Origin: Meghimatium bilineatum
Lineage: Eukaryota; Mollusca; Gastropoda; Stylommatophora; Philomycidae
Direction of reading: 5' to 3'
Assembly: GCA_034231615.1 (NCBI GenBank)
Contig: CM067298.1
Span: forward strand, 59,486,883-59,550,882
Length of the DNA stretch: 64,000 nucleotides
Shown: positions 46,438-57,097 of the stretch, piece by piece
Layout: each line of letters opens with the position of its first letter
Position numbering within the stretch: position 1 is the first letter of the stretch
Made by a program: the position numbers and the translations under genes
The notes under the pieces: model-generated
Told to the model about the DNA's origin: nothing
Database searches by the model: none
Seen by the model: only the letters and a program-made list of their open reading frames with translations

Positions 46438-46801
46438 CTGAGGAATTCCGACAAGTTTATTCTGTCTGGTTGGTAAAAATGCTTTGCTAGTATCACTAGC
46501 ATGTCGAAGCTCTCCTATATCAAAACTCTTATTATGGCTGGAAGAAATAGTATGGGGCGTTCTTCTATCCATGCTACCAAATTCAGGTTTTGGGGCAGAT
46601 TTCCGTGATGGAATGGGCCTATTCTCTGCTCCAACTGGTTCATCCATAGCGAGACCTTTTCTGTCTATGCTGCTAGAGTTATTCACAGGATAATGTACTT
46701 TTTTGTCAATGTTTTCTAAATCTGAAACTTCTTGGTTGGTTGAATGTCCATAATTTTTTCCCAAATCAGAGTTAACTGCACTATGTGGTCGGCCCTCAAA
46801 C
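46438..46801 (-). CDS. Host gene exon 6
   Basis: The acceptor ACATTTCAG precedes a single G that completes the split Gly codon from exon 5. The exon then reads FEGRPHSAVNSDLG and so on for 121 full codons to NKLVGIPQ, followed by the donor GTATAC. The sequence is polar, with RPIPSRKSAPKPEFG (a class-like Pro/basic motif) in the middle and no folded-domain signature. The phase-0 end matches exon 7. Compared with its intron flanks the exon is less AT-rich. Confidence 0.9.
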
Positions 46802-47256
46802 CTGAAATGTATATGTAGAATTTCGAAATATAGTTCATATAATGGATAGGAGTTATCTTAAAAGCAGTTGCTACTTCTCTGTTGATTCCCAATGCTGTAA
46901 TACAGGAAGGAACATAGAAACAACTTTGATAGGGAAGTAAGGGAATGCAGATTCCCTCAAAAACAGCTCATAATTTCCCATTATTTAGACTGTTTTTATA
47001 AAACTTTTCACCAAGTTTTGAAAAAGCACTTTTCATGAAAACCACTATATTGCAAGTCATTTTCTTGTTAATAAGGAGATTTAGCATCATTTACTTGTGT
47101 AGTATACATGATCATGTTCTCTTTATCTGAGGTCTTGATTCCAGCATGCCACAGAGGCTGATGTCACTCTAACTTCAGTGTACCTGGATAGACCTCAATA
47201 GGTTTTAATAAATTACCTTGATACTTCTTCTTCTTCTTTCCTTCCTCTTTTACCCT

Positions 47257-48560
47257 TTACGGGTGTTGAGGGAGATACAATGTTCTTATTCTCACTTTTC
47301 TGGCAGCTTCAGATAATATTATTTGGTGTTCGTGTAATGTCTCTTTGATGTTGTCGATCCAGTGTACTCTAGGTCTACCCTTGGTTCTTCTTTCTGCTTC
47401 TCCTCTCTTCGTATATGCTCTATAAACTAATGAACCACACAACATTCTTTCCAGATGACCAAACCATTGTATCTGTTGGTTTTGTATGTATTGTAGAATT
47501 GATATGACACCCACTCTTTCTCTTATGACATTGTTTCTAAGTCTGCGTCTTCTGGTCCCTCCTGTGGCTTTTCTCAGACATCTCATCTCTGTTGTAACCA
47601 GTTGTCTCTTATGTTTTGTTGTTAAGGACCATGTTTGACATTGGTAGCACAGGGTTGGAATGAAGATACTTTGGATAAGATGTTTTTTTTGTTGACATTG
47701 GTAGCATTTTGTGTTGCAATAAAGGGAATAATTCACCCAGTATTTGATTCGCTTTGCCACAACGAATGTCTATTTTTATGTCCATCTTTCCATCTGAAGA
47801 GAATGTTACGCCTAAGTATTTGAAGGTGCTGGTTTGTTTAATGACTTGATTTTCCACTGATATATTTAGATTGTGTGTGTCCCTTCCTATTTCCATGGTT
47901 TATGTTTTATCTATGCTTATCTTCATGTTGTTGTTCTTGAACTCGATGTCCATAGATGTTAGATGACGTTGTAGTTCTTGAACTCGATGTCCATGGATGT
48001 TAGATGACGTTGAAGTTCTTGTACTCGATGTCCATGGATGTTAGATGACGTTGTTGTTCTTGTATTCGATGTCCATGGATGTTAGATGACGTTGAAGTTC
48101 AGTTTCTTCACTTGCTATTATAGCCTGATCATCGACAAAAAGTAGCTCTTTGGTATTTTCATTTTACATCTTGGCTTTTTTCGTAATGCTATCGATATAT
48201 GTGATGAACAGGAGTGGTGATAAAACGCATCCTTGCCTAACTCCCGATGTGACTTTAAATGGTTTTGATGTTCCTTTATTCGTTCAAATTACGCTCTCAC
48301 AACTTACATATAAGCTTTGACATACTTTAATAAGGTGGTCGTTGACTTCATAGCTAGCCAGTGTGTGCCATAGAACGCTTCTATCTACTCTATCGAAGGT
48401 TTTCTTCTGGTCTACAAATGATACAAAAATGTTCTTATTGTGTTCTGTTTTTCTCCACCATCTGCCTGAGAATGAAAATTGCAGCTGTGCAGTTTCTGTT
48501 CCTTGATACAGTAACCCTAAACCAAGTCCAGTCAACCTTACGGAAAACCTTGTAAACATT
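47257..48560 (-). pseudogene. LINE RT to C-terminus (TLCYQCQTW type)
   Basis: Reading the minus strand: an N-terminal RT part (48559-48284) with SFVDQKKTFDRVDRSVLWHT, the FxDxxKAFDxV motif in decayed form. After a gap come QTSTFKYLGVTFSSDGKMDI (47820-47760) and IPTLCYQCQTWSLTTKHKRQ. The end has NQQIQWFGHLERM and KGRPRVHWIDNIKETLHEHQ. It is sense to the host gene in the intron between exons 5 and 6. The RT catalytic region between the halves has been altered by a 41-bp tandem repeat. Confidence 0.9.
47928..48091. repeat. Tandem repeat, 41-bp unit, four copies, inside the LINE
   Basis: Units start TTGTTGTTCTTGAACTCGAT and contain CCATGGATGTTAGATGACG. They differ at a few positions. On the coding strand they derive from an ELQRHLTSMDIEYKN-like segment. 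Since 41 is not a multiple of 3, each added unit shifts the frame. Confidence 0.95.
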
Positions 48561-49079
48561 ATGGAAATTTTTTGTTCTCACTCTCCCAGCTGTGAGTGGT
48601 ATTGTTGCATGTTTCTGGAATTCTTACGAGTTTTTTAGTCTCAATTTGTAAATTCCCACTGGTATCGTTATTCGTCTCCTCTCACGAAACATTACCAACA
48701 CTGTGATTTAATAAATCTGATGCTCCCTATGTTTCAGAAGACATATGTGTGTTTAACCCATCCTTAACAAACCAGAACAAGATAGCACTAGAACCTCTGC
48801 CACATCAAAAGACCAGTACTCCCTCGCATTCATATTTCTTGAACAGTTTGATAAATTTACATATGAACATGCACAAAGGGTCTTTCTTTACTTTCTTTTT
48901 TTGTGTTTGCAGGCTATGAGCGATTTTTACAGGTATGTGCCTCAAAAGGTTGAGGTACATAAATCTAAACCTGGCCCTAATCAAACTGAAATTATAAACC
49001 TGTTGTCACTGAAGAAGAGTAACAAACAAATTTCCTACTTTGTGGGAGAATGAGAACAATTACCCAAAAATAAAGCAAG
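48561..49079. other. Intron sequence, nothing recognised
   Basis: No motif found. Confidence 0.4.
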
Positions 49080-49281
49080 TAGGGACCAAACCCGAAATAA
49101 AGGAATGACGAAAACGGATGTGCTGGACCTTGGACGTCCTGACCACAAGTGGCCAACCGGGGTGAAAATAATCACAGTTTTACTGTGGAACTTGCAGCAC
49201 AACGTACTTCACGATCCCTGGCGGAAATCATAAGAAATATTCGTGGTGGTTATTTGAGAGCGAACGCTGAAGAAGAAGAAG
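49080..49281 (+). repeat. SINE-B copy 3 with short target duplication
   Basis: A 202-bp copy runs from TAGGGACCAAACCCGAAATA to a (GAA)n tail. AAGCAAG at 49073-49079 and 49282-49288 may be the target duplication. It shows that SINE-B moves without the flank shared by the 2.6-kb and 8-kb copies. Confidence 0.82.
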
Positions 49282-49493
49282 AAGCAAGCTGAAATCCACA
49301 TCTGAAAAACTGTAATTAGTCAATTTACAAATTCACATACATTACAAATTAGCACATAAGATCATTCAGCACTATCAAAAACAAAATATTACATAGAGAA
49401 TTCTGGACAGTATTCTGTGTTTGTACAATGCTTGTGAGATGCTTTTGTGTGAGAAAGAGATCTGAGCATATATATCTATTAGTTATAGTACAA

Positions 49494-49577
49494 TGATGGT
49501 AACTTAGTTTGTCGTTTCCAGTTCAAGATGGTATGCTATGATGATAACTTAGTTTACCGCTTCCAGTTCATGATGGA
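49494..49577. repeat. Tandem duplication, about 48 bp
   Basis: GGTAACTTAGTTTGTCGTTT + CCAGTTCAAGATGG is repeated as GATAACTTAGTTTACCGCTT + CCAGTTCATGATGG. Confidence 0.85.
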
Positions 49578-49719
49578 GTAGGTTGTGTACTTATACTCTT
49601 GCTATGGACAGTTGATTGGCAGCTCAATAAGTCACCAAAGTATTGACGTGGATGCAAAAGCTAGAAATTAACACATGCAATAGACACTAAATTAATAACT
49701 ATTGAAAACAAGTACTTTC

Positions 49720-49878
49720 CTCGCTGAAGACAGATGCGTCGGGGCCATTGGCGCAAATAAAACGGCAACACAACGCATTTCCATTCTCTGGACTACATCC
49801 TGCTGGAAATCTAGTAGGACCATGGTCCTACTACAAGGGATATCCAGTGGGAGTTTGAGAATTAACTCTGAAGAAGAA
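49720..49878 (+). repeat. SINE-A copy with 16-bp target duplication
   Basis: The 159-bp element lies between two perfect copies of GAAAACAAGTACTTTC (49704-49719 and 49879-49894). It runs CTCGCTGAAGACAGATGCGT to CTGAAGAAGAA. Perfect duplication suggests a relatively young insertion. Confidence 0.93.
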
Positions 49879-49959
49879 GAAAACAAGTACTTTCAAAAAA
49901 TATTGAAAAAAATGAGATTTTAAAACAAGCGATTCACTGAGGGAAGAAACAAACCAATC

Positions 49960-50180
49960 ATTTGTGACAAGTTTTTGTAAGAAAATGAATTACATCTGCC
50001 ATGTACTTAGAATGGATGAAAATAGACTTCTTAAACAAACTTTCATGTGGAAGGCAGAGAGTAAAAGAAAAGTATGGCCACCAAAAGAAACTTTACAGAG
50101 AACAATAAACAGAGAAAGCTCAATATTAGATATAAGTAATACAGAAGAATTACAGAACAATGAGGAGAGAGATTAAGTAA
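49960..50180 (+). pseudogene. LINE C-terminal fragment
   Basis: KMNYICHVLRMDENRLLKQT and KETLQRTINRES are the GHVLRMD..RLPKQ and RGRPR.TW..T segments of LINE C-termini. The same family is at 60030-60350. It lies 70 bp from exon 5, antisense to the gene. Confidence 0.85.
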
Positions 50181-50250
50181 CAAATGATGATAGTCCAAAC
50201 ATTCAGACAAAACAATACAAATATGATTGTACATATGATTAAATACCTAC

Positions 50251-50322
50251 CCATTATTCATTGTGTGATCTAGTTTCTTTGACAGGCGTTCTTTTCTTGG
50301 TCTTGGTGCTTCAGATACAATG
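50251..50322 (-). CDS. Host gene exon 5 (72 nt)
   Basis: The acceptor TTATTTACAG precedes C, the last base of a split Ser codon. Then IVSEAPRPRKERLSKKLDHT and MNN follow, ending with GG before GTAGGT. Phases are 2 in and 2 out, so skipping it would keep the frame. The exon is strongly basic (PRPRKERLSKKLD), a possible SH3- or lipid-binding patch. It is a good candidate for alternative inclusion. Confidence 0.85.
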
Positions 50323-50730
50323 CTGTAAATAAAATGTATTACAATGCAATATGTCCACTATGACCTGTGTTCTTTGTCTGATAAATGTCGTAAGGTCAAA
50401 ACAATATTTTTTTTGTATTTTTATTGTGTGCTTTTAATCATTAGCAAAATTTCATTACCCTGCTGTGTTTTCATTTTTACTTACTGGGTTATAGTTTTAC
50501 TGCAGTCTCATTTGCTAAAACTAATATGTCTTGACAGGCACTAAACACTAAAAAATACCTGCTACCTGCTAAAATAAATATTCATTGTGCAGAAATGCTA
50601 ACTATAAACATTTGTGGATCATTACGGTCTAATGTGTTGACACCCACATGATCACAGTCCATCTTTTTAATAGTAGATTTGCTTTCATTTAGTTTCAGTG
50701 GGACAGAGATAAAAAACATGATATTCATAA
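50323..50730. other. Intron sequence, nothing recognised
   Basis: T-rich, no motif. Confidence 0.4.
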
Positions 50731-50808
50731 ACGCACTGAGAGCTTCCCCTCCCCCAAGGGTGATCCAGAGGAGGAGGGAAAGGGGGGGCCTCTCAGCGCG
50801 TTATGCAA
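50731..50808 (+). repeat. Hairpin repeat G, copy 2
   Basis: ACGCACTGAGAGCTTCCCCT faces AGGGGGGGCCTCTCAGCGCG, giving a GC-rich stem. The loop has GTGATCCAGAGGAGG. See copies at 15361 and 57025. Confidence 0.72.
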
Positions 50809-51104
50809 AGTACGATGAATGCTGCGTTGTATGCACCTTAAGTGAAAGTTAATTTCATTAAATTATTAATGGTTTTGTTTCACTAAAAGCATGGACACAT
50901 TAGAGCGTAATGTACCACATTTTTTTTATATCAAAGGAAAGCTTGTATGCCACTGCTAAATAAATGCTTATTACAAATATCACCAAAATTTATCAAATCA
51001 AAATGTGTCTAGGTAATAAAGAGCAGCACTCTTATTTTATCATTACCACTGTGGTGGAGTGGGTTGTAGGCCTACTTTATAAGCTGAGCTCAAAGAATAC
51101 ACAA

Positions 51105-51264
51105 GGGGAACAAATAATAGCGACACTATTTACCTTCCATGCATTTCGTACGAGGTGACTATGGAAGTTTCGGGGTGGAGTTGGCTGCTCCATACCATAT
51201 AGGGTCAAAATGATGTAAAAGTGAAGTAAGATGTATCAGGTCAAAAGGTGCAAATACCGCAGCT
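51105..51264 (+). repeat. SINE-C, 5' part, split by an insertion
   Basis: GGAACAAATAATAGCGACAC to GTGCAAATACCGCAGCT follows the SINE-C order and stops at 51264. The remaining 3' part resumes at 52188-52198 with a repeat of ATAYCGCAGCT. Confidence 0.88.
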
Positions 51265-52187
51265 GGTTGGTTCGTTGCTGATCCAGTTGTTCATGCTCTT
51301 TGACCCAATGCCATTGTATGATGTATGCATGTGTTTGTGAGTTGTATTGTTCCATATAAGATGTTCTATTTATCTGGCCTCTGAGGGAGAAGTATTTTGC
51401 TGACGTCATCTAGCGCTGGATATTCAAAAATGTGGTGGCCAACATAGGTAGAGTGCACTGCCTGGGGCGGGTTCTGGCTCCACACTAGACTGACAGCCTG
51501 TTAGGCAGTCATAAAGTAGGTGATATTGTGCTGAGACTATCTCAAAAAGCATAACGGTCTTGTCAACCTAATCACGTAAAGTCTGATATTCGGCGTATTT
51601 ACACGAACGAGGTACGATGGTTTATCGGCCCACCGGGTAATGTAGGCGAACGCCAGCAACGCGTTGTGGACCGCATCAGGCATGGTGAGACACGTAGAAA
51701 ACCATGGTCATCCACTGCATTGTACTTCACTTCCAGTCATCTCGATTCGTCTTGCCAGTGGTTTCAAATGAGGTCCGACAAGAGAGTGAGGGCGACGCTT
51801 TGCACAAGTCTTCCTCACTTTAATCAAAATCCCCAGTGCAAGTCATTTTCACATTCACGAAAATTAAAAAAGAGCGCATCATCTTGTGAAAAGAAGAGAA
51901 ATGCAGCAGCTCAACAGCGGAGAGCAGCTAGAAAGTCAAGGATAGACCAAGATCTGTCTACAGTCGTTATTACATGTCCAAACTGTCCAAGGACATTTAC
52001 AGCTCGAATAGGGCTCATTAGCCATCTACGAACTCATAATCAAGGACATAACTAAAATTGAATTTTCAAAAGTGGATGTAACAAATGGTCATCATCACTT
52101 GTGATGGACAAACAACAGGTAGAGTGCACAGTCGGCACCCTGAGTGTGTTGTGACTATGTGTTGTTCAGATGATTGTTAAACTGTAC
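51265..52187 (-). mobile_element. Element D', reversed, inserted in SINE-C and itself interrupted
   Basis: The left border is GGTTGGTTCGTTGCTGATCC, the reverse of the AACC-type tail of family D. About 150 bp (to 51420) also match 59257-59410. The flanks ATACCGCAGCT (51254-51264) and ATATCGCAGCT (52188-52198) form its 11-bp target duplication with one difference. The element itself is 51265-51458 plus 52130-52187; the middle is a LINE. Confidence 0.82.
51459..52116 (+). mobile_element. 5'-truncated LINE with C-terminal C2H2 finger
   Basis: A perfect 13-bp target duplication, AGGTAGAGTGCAC, flanks it (51446-51458 and 52117-52129). The last coding segment (up to about 52052) reads KKRNAAAQQRRAARKSR, then VITCPNCPRTFTARIGLISH + LRTHN, a C2H2 zinc finger. 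This finger at the end of ORF2 is known from LINEs of fish and marine invertebrates. It should not be taken as a host zinc-finger gene. Upstream coding sequence is broken by stops. Confidence 0.88.
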
Positions 52188-52288
52188 ATATCGCAGCTAA
52201 GTTGTAAGCCATGACACAATGCATTCTGTTCTCCAGACTACATCCTGCTAATCTACAGGAGATTGAAAACAAACCAGAAGAAGAATCC
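52188..52288 (+). repeat. SINE-C, 3' part
   Basis: ATATCGCAGCTAAGTTGTAA, CACAATGCATTCTGTTCTCC and CATCCTGCTAATCTACAGGA, then an AGAAGAAGAAT tail complete the copy begun at 51105. Confidence 0.88.
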
Positions 52289-52869
52289 TGTGAGTCAAAA
52301 GCACACACTGTGCTGGCAATACAATTTGATGTATTGGTAGTACTTAACAATTCACCAATAGTTGAATATCAATGTTCTATACTGGATATGCTTCAAATGT
52401 TGTTAATATAACCACTATGGGAAGTACCATCCATTAACCATCATTCTCTAGTAGCCATATTCTGTGAAATTCTCTCAATGTCTATCCAACTGTTCCAATT
52501 ATTCTCTCTATTTCTGCCTCACATTTCTTCAACAAGTGTTTCTTTATCTGCCCATTTTTTTCTCTTGGTGTTCCCATGACAACAATTGCCTGGTAATATT
52601 GGTAAAATGCTTTTGTTATATGTGATCCATCCATTTCCGACTACTTCTTAGGTTTCTGCTCTACCTGAATCCATCCAGTTTTTTCCCCAGAGTTATGTGC
52701 TTGTGCTTCTGTCAAACCACTATAGACCATGAATTCTACAATTGCTTTCTGGATATAAGTGTAAAAGTAATCCAAACTTCCAGATCACAGACCTCACCTG
52801 GCACAAGACGGACGAGAGTAAGGGTGCAGCTCTGCTTGCAAATTATACCTCACACATTGTCTAAAGGAA
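52289..52869. other. Intron sequence, nothing recognised
   Basis: C/T-rich in places. No motif found. Confidence 0.4.
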
Positions 52870-53050
52870 CATGGGGACACACGAAATTATGAACAAAGTT
52901 ACAGAAATGTACATGGACCAGAGCATGGATGAAACATCAACAACTACTGTGCAAAAGATCAAAAACTGCAATTAAAAGATAAAAAACACAGCATCAGGAC
53001 CAGATGGCATTAATCATGAAGAACTGATGAGGAATTTGAGGAGCTGGCAA
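52870..53050 (+). pseudogene. LINE RT N-terminal fragment
   Basis: KNTASGPDGINHEELMRNL is the KAxGPDGI box that precedes the RT catalytic core in LINEs. Upstream, ETSTTTVQKIK is in a compatible frame. The piece is short and antisense to the host gene. Confidence 0.8.
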
Positions 53051-53059
53051 TCATGTTTA

Positions 53060-53125
53060 ACAAGAATCAATGTTGCTGTTCTATGCTCCAATTTTGGGCT
53101 CTCGCAACACACAAGCAAGATGATG
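53060..53125 (-). repeat. SINE-C 5'-end fragment
   Basis: GTTGCTGTTCTATGCTCCAA and TTTTGGGCTCTCGCAACACA are the reverse of the SINE-C 5' end. Confidence 0.65.
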
Positions 53126-54337
53126 ACTTTATGACTGACTGACTCCTGGATACATGTCTAAAACTCCACATTTATTATGTCACAACATAGGATCACAAGT
53201 AAACATAACTTTGGTGGAAGTGCTAGTATAATCCTGTACATTTTAGATTTGAGTCCTAACCAAAACTACATGTTAGTGCTTCTACTTTGTCCACAGCAGT
53301 TAACAATATATCATGTTAATTTATAATGAATGTACAGTGTCTTCAAGAAATAAAGTATTCTTATTATCAAAACTCTTCTTCAGAGTTCAAATTGTTGGTC
53401 ATCCTAAATCTTCAGATCTCCTGAAAGAACAACGTTTATTATTCTCCAAGACATGATGCTTGACCCACAATATCTGTTGTACGTAGTTGTACACCTTGTG
53501 ACTAGATTTGCAAGAACATTCAATTGTATGTGATTTTTAGTAAACTTACGAAGTTCATTTAGGAATCTCCACTTCCAATTTCTAAGCAAAACTGTCCAAC
53601 TTGAAATAAACTAATAGCATTATTTTATATTTCAATGCAGTACATGGGTTGCAAAAGTTGAAAATTGAGGTAACCAGTTTCAACAATAGTCCTCTTAATA
53701 TTTAATTTGTTTAAATAGATAATAGTTTGCTTTTTTAACTGTTATTGTATTATTGTGATATGGAGCACATGGCCAAATGGCTATATTGCACTTAATAATA
53801 TGTGCCGATGTTTAAAAATCTGTACTTTTGCAATCATTTGACTAAAATTCATAAAATTTGCTGCACTTCTAATAGGTCCAGTGCACCCAACACACATTTT
53901 TTAGTTAGAATGAACAGATTTTCAAAATGTCTAATATGAGCTAATACACTAAAGACAGACACAATCTTCATAAACATTTATAGTCTTACAGTCCCATCAA
54001 TGGTTTTTGAATTCATGTGTAATTGCAACAACAACAAAAACTGCATATAAATTTTGAGAACTGAACATGGTGCACCAATTTAAGTATCAAGAACAATTGG
54101 CTTCAAAGATACTGCAATATATAATGATTTTCAAGTGTGTATCTAGAACTGTCATCAGTAAAACAAGATTTGATTGCAGTGACCTGGATGTCACATGTAC
54201 CAAAATGATTAACACTATTGAAATGTATAGCAACAGGGGTAGGAGATTAATATATGCTGCCATTTATGTAACAGTTTAAACTATACTTCCAGAACACTTC
54301 TTCAATTTTGCACATTTATAAGCTCAATGTCAAATGA
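53126..54337. other. Intron sequence, nothing recognised
   Basis: No motif found. AATAAAG near 53350 on the plus strand is not tied to any gene. Confidence 0.4.
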
Positions 54338-54491
54338 AATAATATAATATAGAAGCATCGAGGATTTATTATTAAAGAAAATCATAATGCAGCAAACAGG
54401 ATTTGAACCATGTCCGCTCAGATGGCACCCACTCGCTTCACAACTTGAGTCAACATGTTTCCGTCTTCAACCACACTGCATCCACAAAAAT
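54338..54491 (-). repeat. tRNA-derived SINE-E, copy 2
   Basis: The sequence from AATAATATAATATAGAAGCA through ATAATGCAGCAAACAGGATTTG to ACACTGCATCC parallels 35155-35302. The minus-strand B box is GGTTCAAATCC. Confidence 0.8.
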
Positions 54492-55489
54492 ATGGTTCCT
54501 TAGTTAAAATGTCCTTTCAGCTTTTACTCTATTGAAAATTATCTATAATATTCCTTTTCTGAAATTAGTGTTAAAACTAAAAGTTCTATAGTTCTTATAT
54601 ATCTTCATGACAAAAGTTGGAAACCATTTGGACGAAAAATGACACCTATGACTCATAAAATATTACCAAATAGTCAAATTACAGTAACTACATTCCTCAG
54701 GGACAAAATAATTATAACTGGAACAAACATCAAAGAAATGTGATACTTCAAGATATTGGCAATACCTCTAGTATTTTAATTTAGAAAATCATAGGATCAT
54801 ATGAAATCTGTGTTATTTAGATCACTGGTTGCTGAGATATTACAAGAGCTTTAAGGGCAAGCATTTTGAAATGCACTATAGAATATTGGTCTCATAACCA
54901 TGAGACTGAAACTAAAGTTGGGGCTGGATTTTTGTCTTTCAGGGGTACAACAAAGAATCCTTCATGTATATGTCATGGAAACTGGTATGGTATCTTCAAT
55001 TTTCATTGCCTATAAAAAGCCTTAACATCTCCTTAACAGGAAAACATGCAGTAATGACAACAATTCTGTTGAATTTTTTTTTCTAATTTATAAACCATAT
55101 TATGGTAATTATTTTCATAATTAAGATGACTATGGTTATTTAAGGTATACATTATTACAAAATCATTCTCTTAAGAATAACATTTGACAGGTTTAGTAAG
55201 CTTAAATTATATACACTACAGTAATTTAGAAACTTTAACTAGATAGGATTAACAAAGCTTAAACTATATACACTACAGTCATTTGGAAACACAATTTGCA
55301 CAGTATATAAGTTTTTTAAGAGGATGTTGTAGGTGGTCTATTTCTGCTGAAATAGTCATTTTACTGTAAATTTATGTTAAGATTTCACTAAATTATTTAA
55401 AAAGTGTAGTTACTAGTAGATGAAATAGTTCAGGAGACTGCGCTGTATGAATAAAGAGAGGAATTGCAATGGCGGCATTGAAACTTGCG
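54492..55489. other. Intron sequence, nothing recognised
   Basis: AAACTATATACACTACAGT occurs twice (55205 and 55260), a 50-bp local duplication. Nothing else was recognised. Confidence 0.45.
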
Positions 55490-56720
55490 CAAATGAAACA
55501 TCTTTGGCAAGGTACCAGCAGCACAGCCAAACTATTTTTTATCAATTTTAACTGCACTTTATACACATAATTTTAGTTTAAGCACCACATAAGTATATCG
55601 AGACATAGTAGCTTTAACAATGACCACCATAACAGGTTTTAATCCAAGAAAACTAAATCAGAACTGTCACGAATCCACAGAAATGTGAAAAATTATTGAC
55701 AACAGTTGTGATACAGCTGGAAAGAGAGTGCTGCAACTGGGCTGCTAACAGAACAGAGGGAATGATCCAAGAACTCACCCTGCAACACTCAAAGCCACAC
55801 AATATAATAATTTACACAGACGGCTCAGTAACACTAGAAACAAACAGTTGGGGTTTCGTGGCCTACCAAAATAGCAAGAAATTAGCTGAGAAGTCAGCTG
55901 TGTACCTCACTACAACATCAAGTATGATAATGGAAATAGAGGCGGCGACAGCAGCTCTCACTTGACTGGCAAAAAGTGTATGATCAGAACTGAGCGGATC
56001 ACTCTTCTTAACAATGCACAGAGTATTACATGGATCCACTGTCCAGGCCATGCTGGAGTCAGGAGAAATGAAAGAGGCGATGTGTTGGCTGGTAAAGCCT
56101 TGGTGAATAGCACTAAGATAAGAAGAAGAGACAGGACTGAATTAATTAGAGCAGTCATGGATACCCTGCGAAAATACGACAACAAGGTCGAACAAGACAA
56201 TGTACACATTCAGAGAATGGTAGAAATGGGAGGGGCTAGAGGCAACAAGCACAAGTGCACCCTCTCCGGAAAGATCAGAAGAAAGCGCAATTAGAAATTT
56301 ACTGCGAGCTTATACACTTTTAGATATCTGACGGAACAGTAAGCTGAGCTTATATGGGAATGTCCCCAGTGCTGTGACGCTTGTTCCTAAGCAAAAATTA
56401 CACCAAACTATGTATGATCAAAGCATGCATATTTCCTGTGGCAATATATGGTAGTGAGGTATGGACATTAAATAAAACAATAGCAAAGAGAATCACTTCT
56501 TTCAAAATGAGATGCTACATAACAGACATAACAGCATGGAAAAACTAATAGCTGAAGGCTGGCTTAACGACAACAGGGGAAGAGGGCACCCAAGACGATG
56601 ACGGTGCAGTGATATATCAGATTGCTTAAACATGTCTCTAGCTGCAACAGGTCAACTCACTCAGAATCGTGGAGTGTTCAGAGAATCTATAAGGAAGACT
56701 ATGTTCTGGAAAGAATATGT
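55490..56720 (+). pseudogene. LINE (IFPVAIY type), split by another LINE
   Basis: The left piece (55490-55535) encodes QMKHLWQGTSSTAKL. The right piece (56403-56720) encodes LCMIKACIFPVAIYGSEVWT, KTIAKRITSFKMRCY and a decayed C-terminus. In the homologous minus-strand LINE at 41540-42150 the two parts are contiguous. Sequence CCAAACTAT is present on both sides of the insertion. Confidence 0.88.
55536..56402 (+). mobile_element. 5'-truncated LINE with RNase H domain
   Basis: The 867-bp insertion is flanked by CCAAACTAT (55527-55535 and 56403-56411). It encodes an RNase H domain in two frames: NIIIYTDGSVTLETNSWGFV, SSMIMEIEAATAALT (55696-55965) and ITWIHCPGHAGVRRNERGDV + LAGKA (55962-56294). 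TDGS, the Glu in MEIEA, and GHAGVRRNERGD hold the usual catalytic residues. A frame change lies near 55963. RNase H at this place is typical of Jockey/I-type LINEs. Confidence 0.9.
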
Positions 56721-57024
56721 CACACAGAAACATAAAGTATAATGCAAAAATAAACTTTCTCAGCTCACAGTAAATATAATACACCAGCAAAATGTGGTTG
56801 TCTTTGTCTATTTCTGTTACCAGCCAAGACCCAATAGGACAGAAAATCCAATTATATCATACATCTCTGAAAAGGATATTTGATTCAATACAAGAAGCTG
56901 TACCTACACTTTAACAAACACATCATTATTATTTCTTTCCTATATAGATCCTACATTGTTTAGCAAAACGAAATATCGATAAAGGAGCATGTTAGTCACT
57001 AGCACTGCTGCCAGATGCATCGAT
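56721..57024. other. Intron sequence, nothing recognised
   Basis: No motif found. Confidence 0.4.
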
Positions 57025-57097
57025 ATGCATGCTACACACTGAAAGCCCCCCACCCCCCATGACCATGGAAGCCAGAGAGCTCTTAATGTGTAGCGCA
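57025..57097 (+). repeat. Hairpin repeat G, copy 3
   Basis: GCTACACACTGAAAGCCCCC faces GAGCTCTTAATGTGTAGCGC. The outer stem GCTACACA/TGTGTAGC pairs well although its bases differ from the other copies, which suggests compensatory change. Confidence 0.68.

Noticed and set aside
51666..52055. Possible host C2H2 zinc-finger gene
   Set aside because: The finger is the C-terminal part of a truncated LINE bounded by a 13-bp target duplication.
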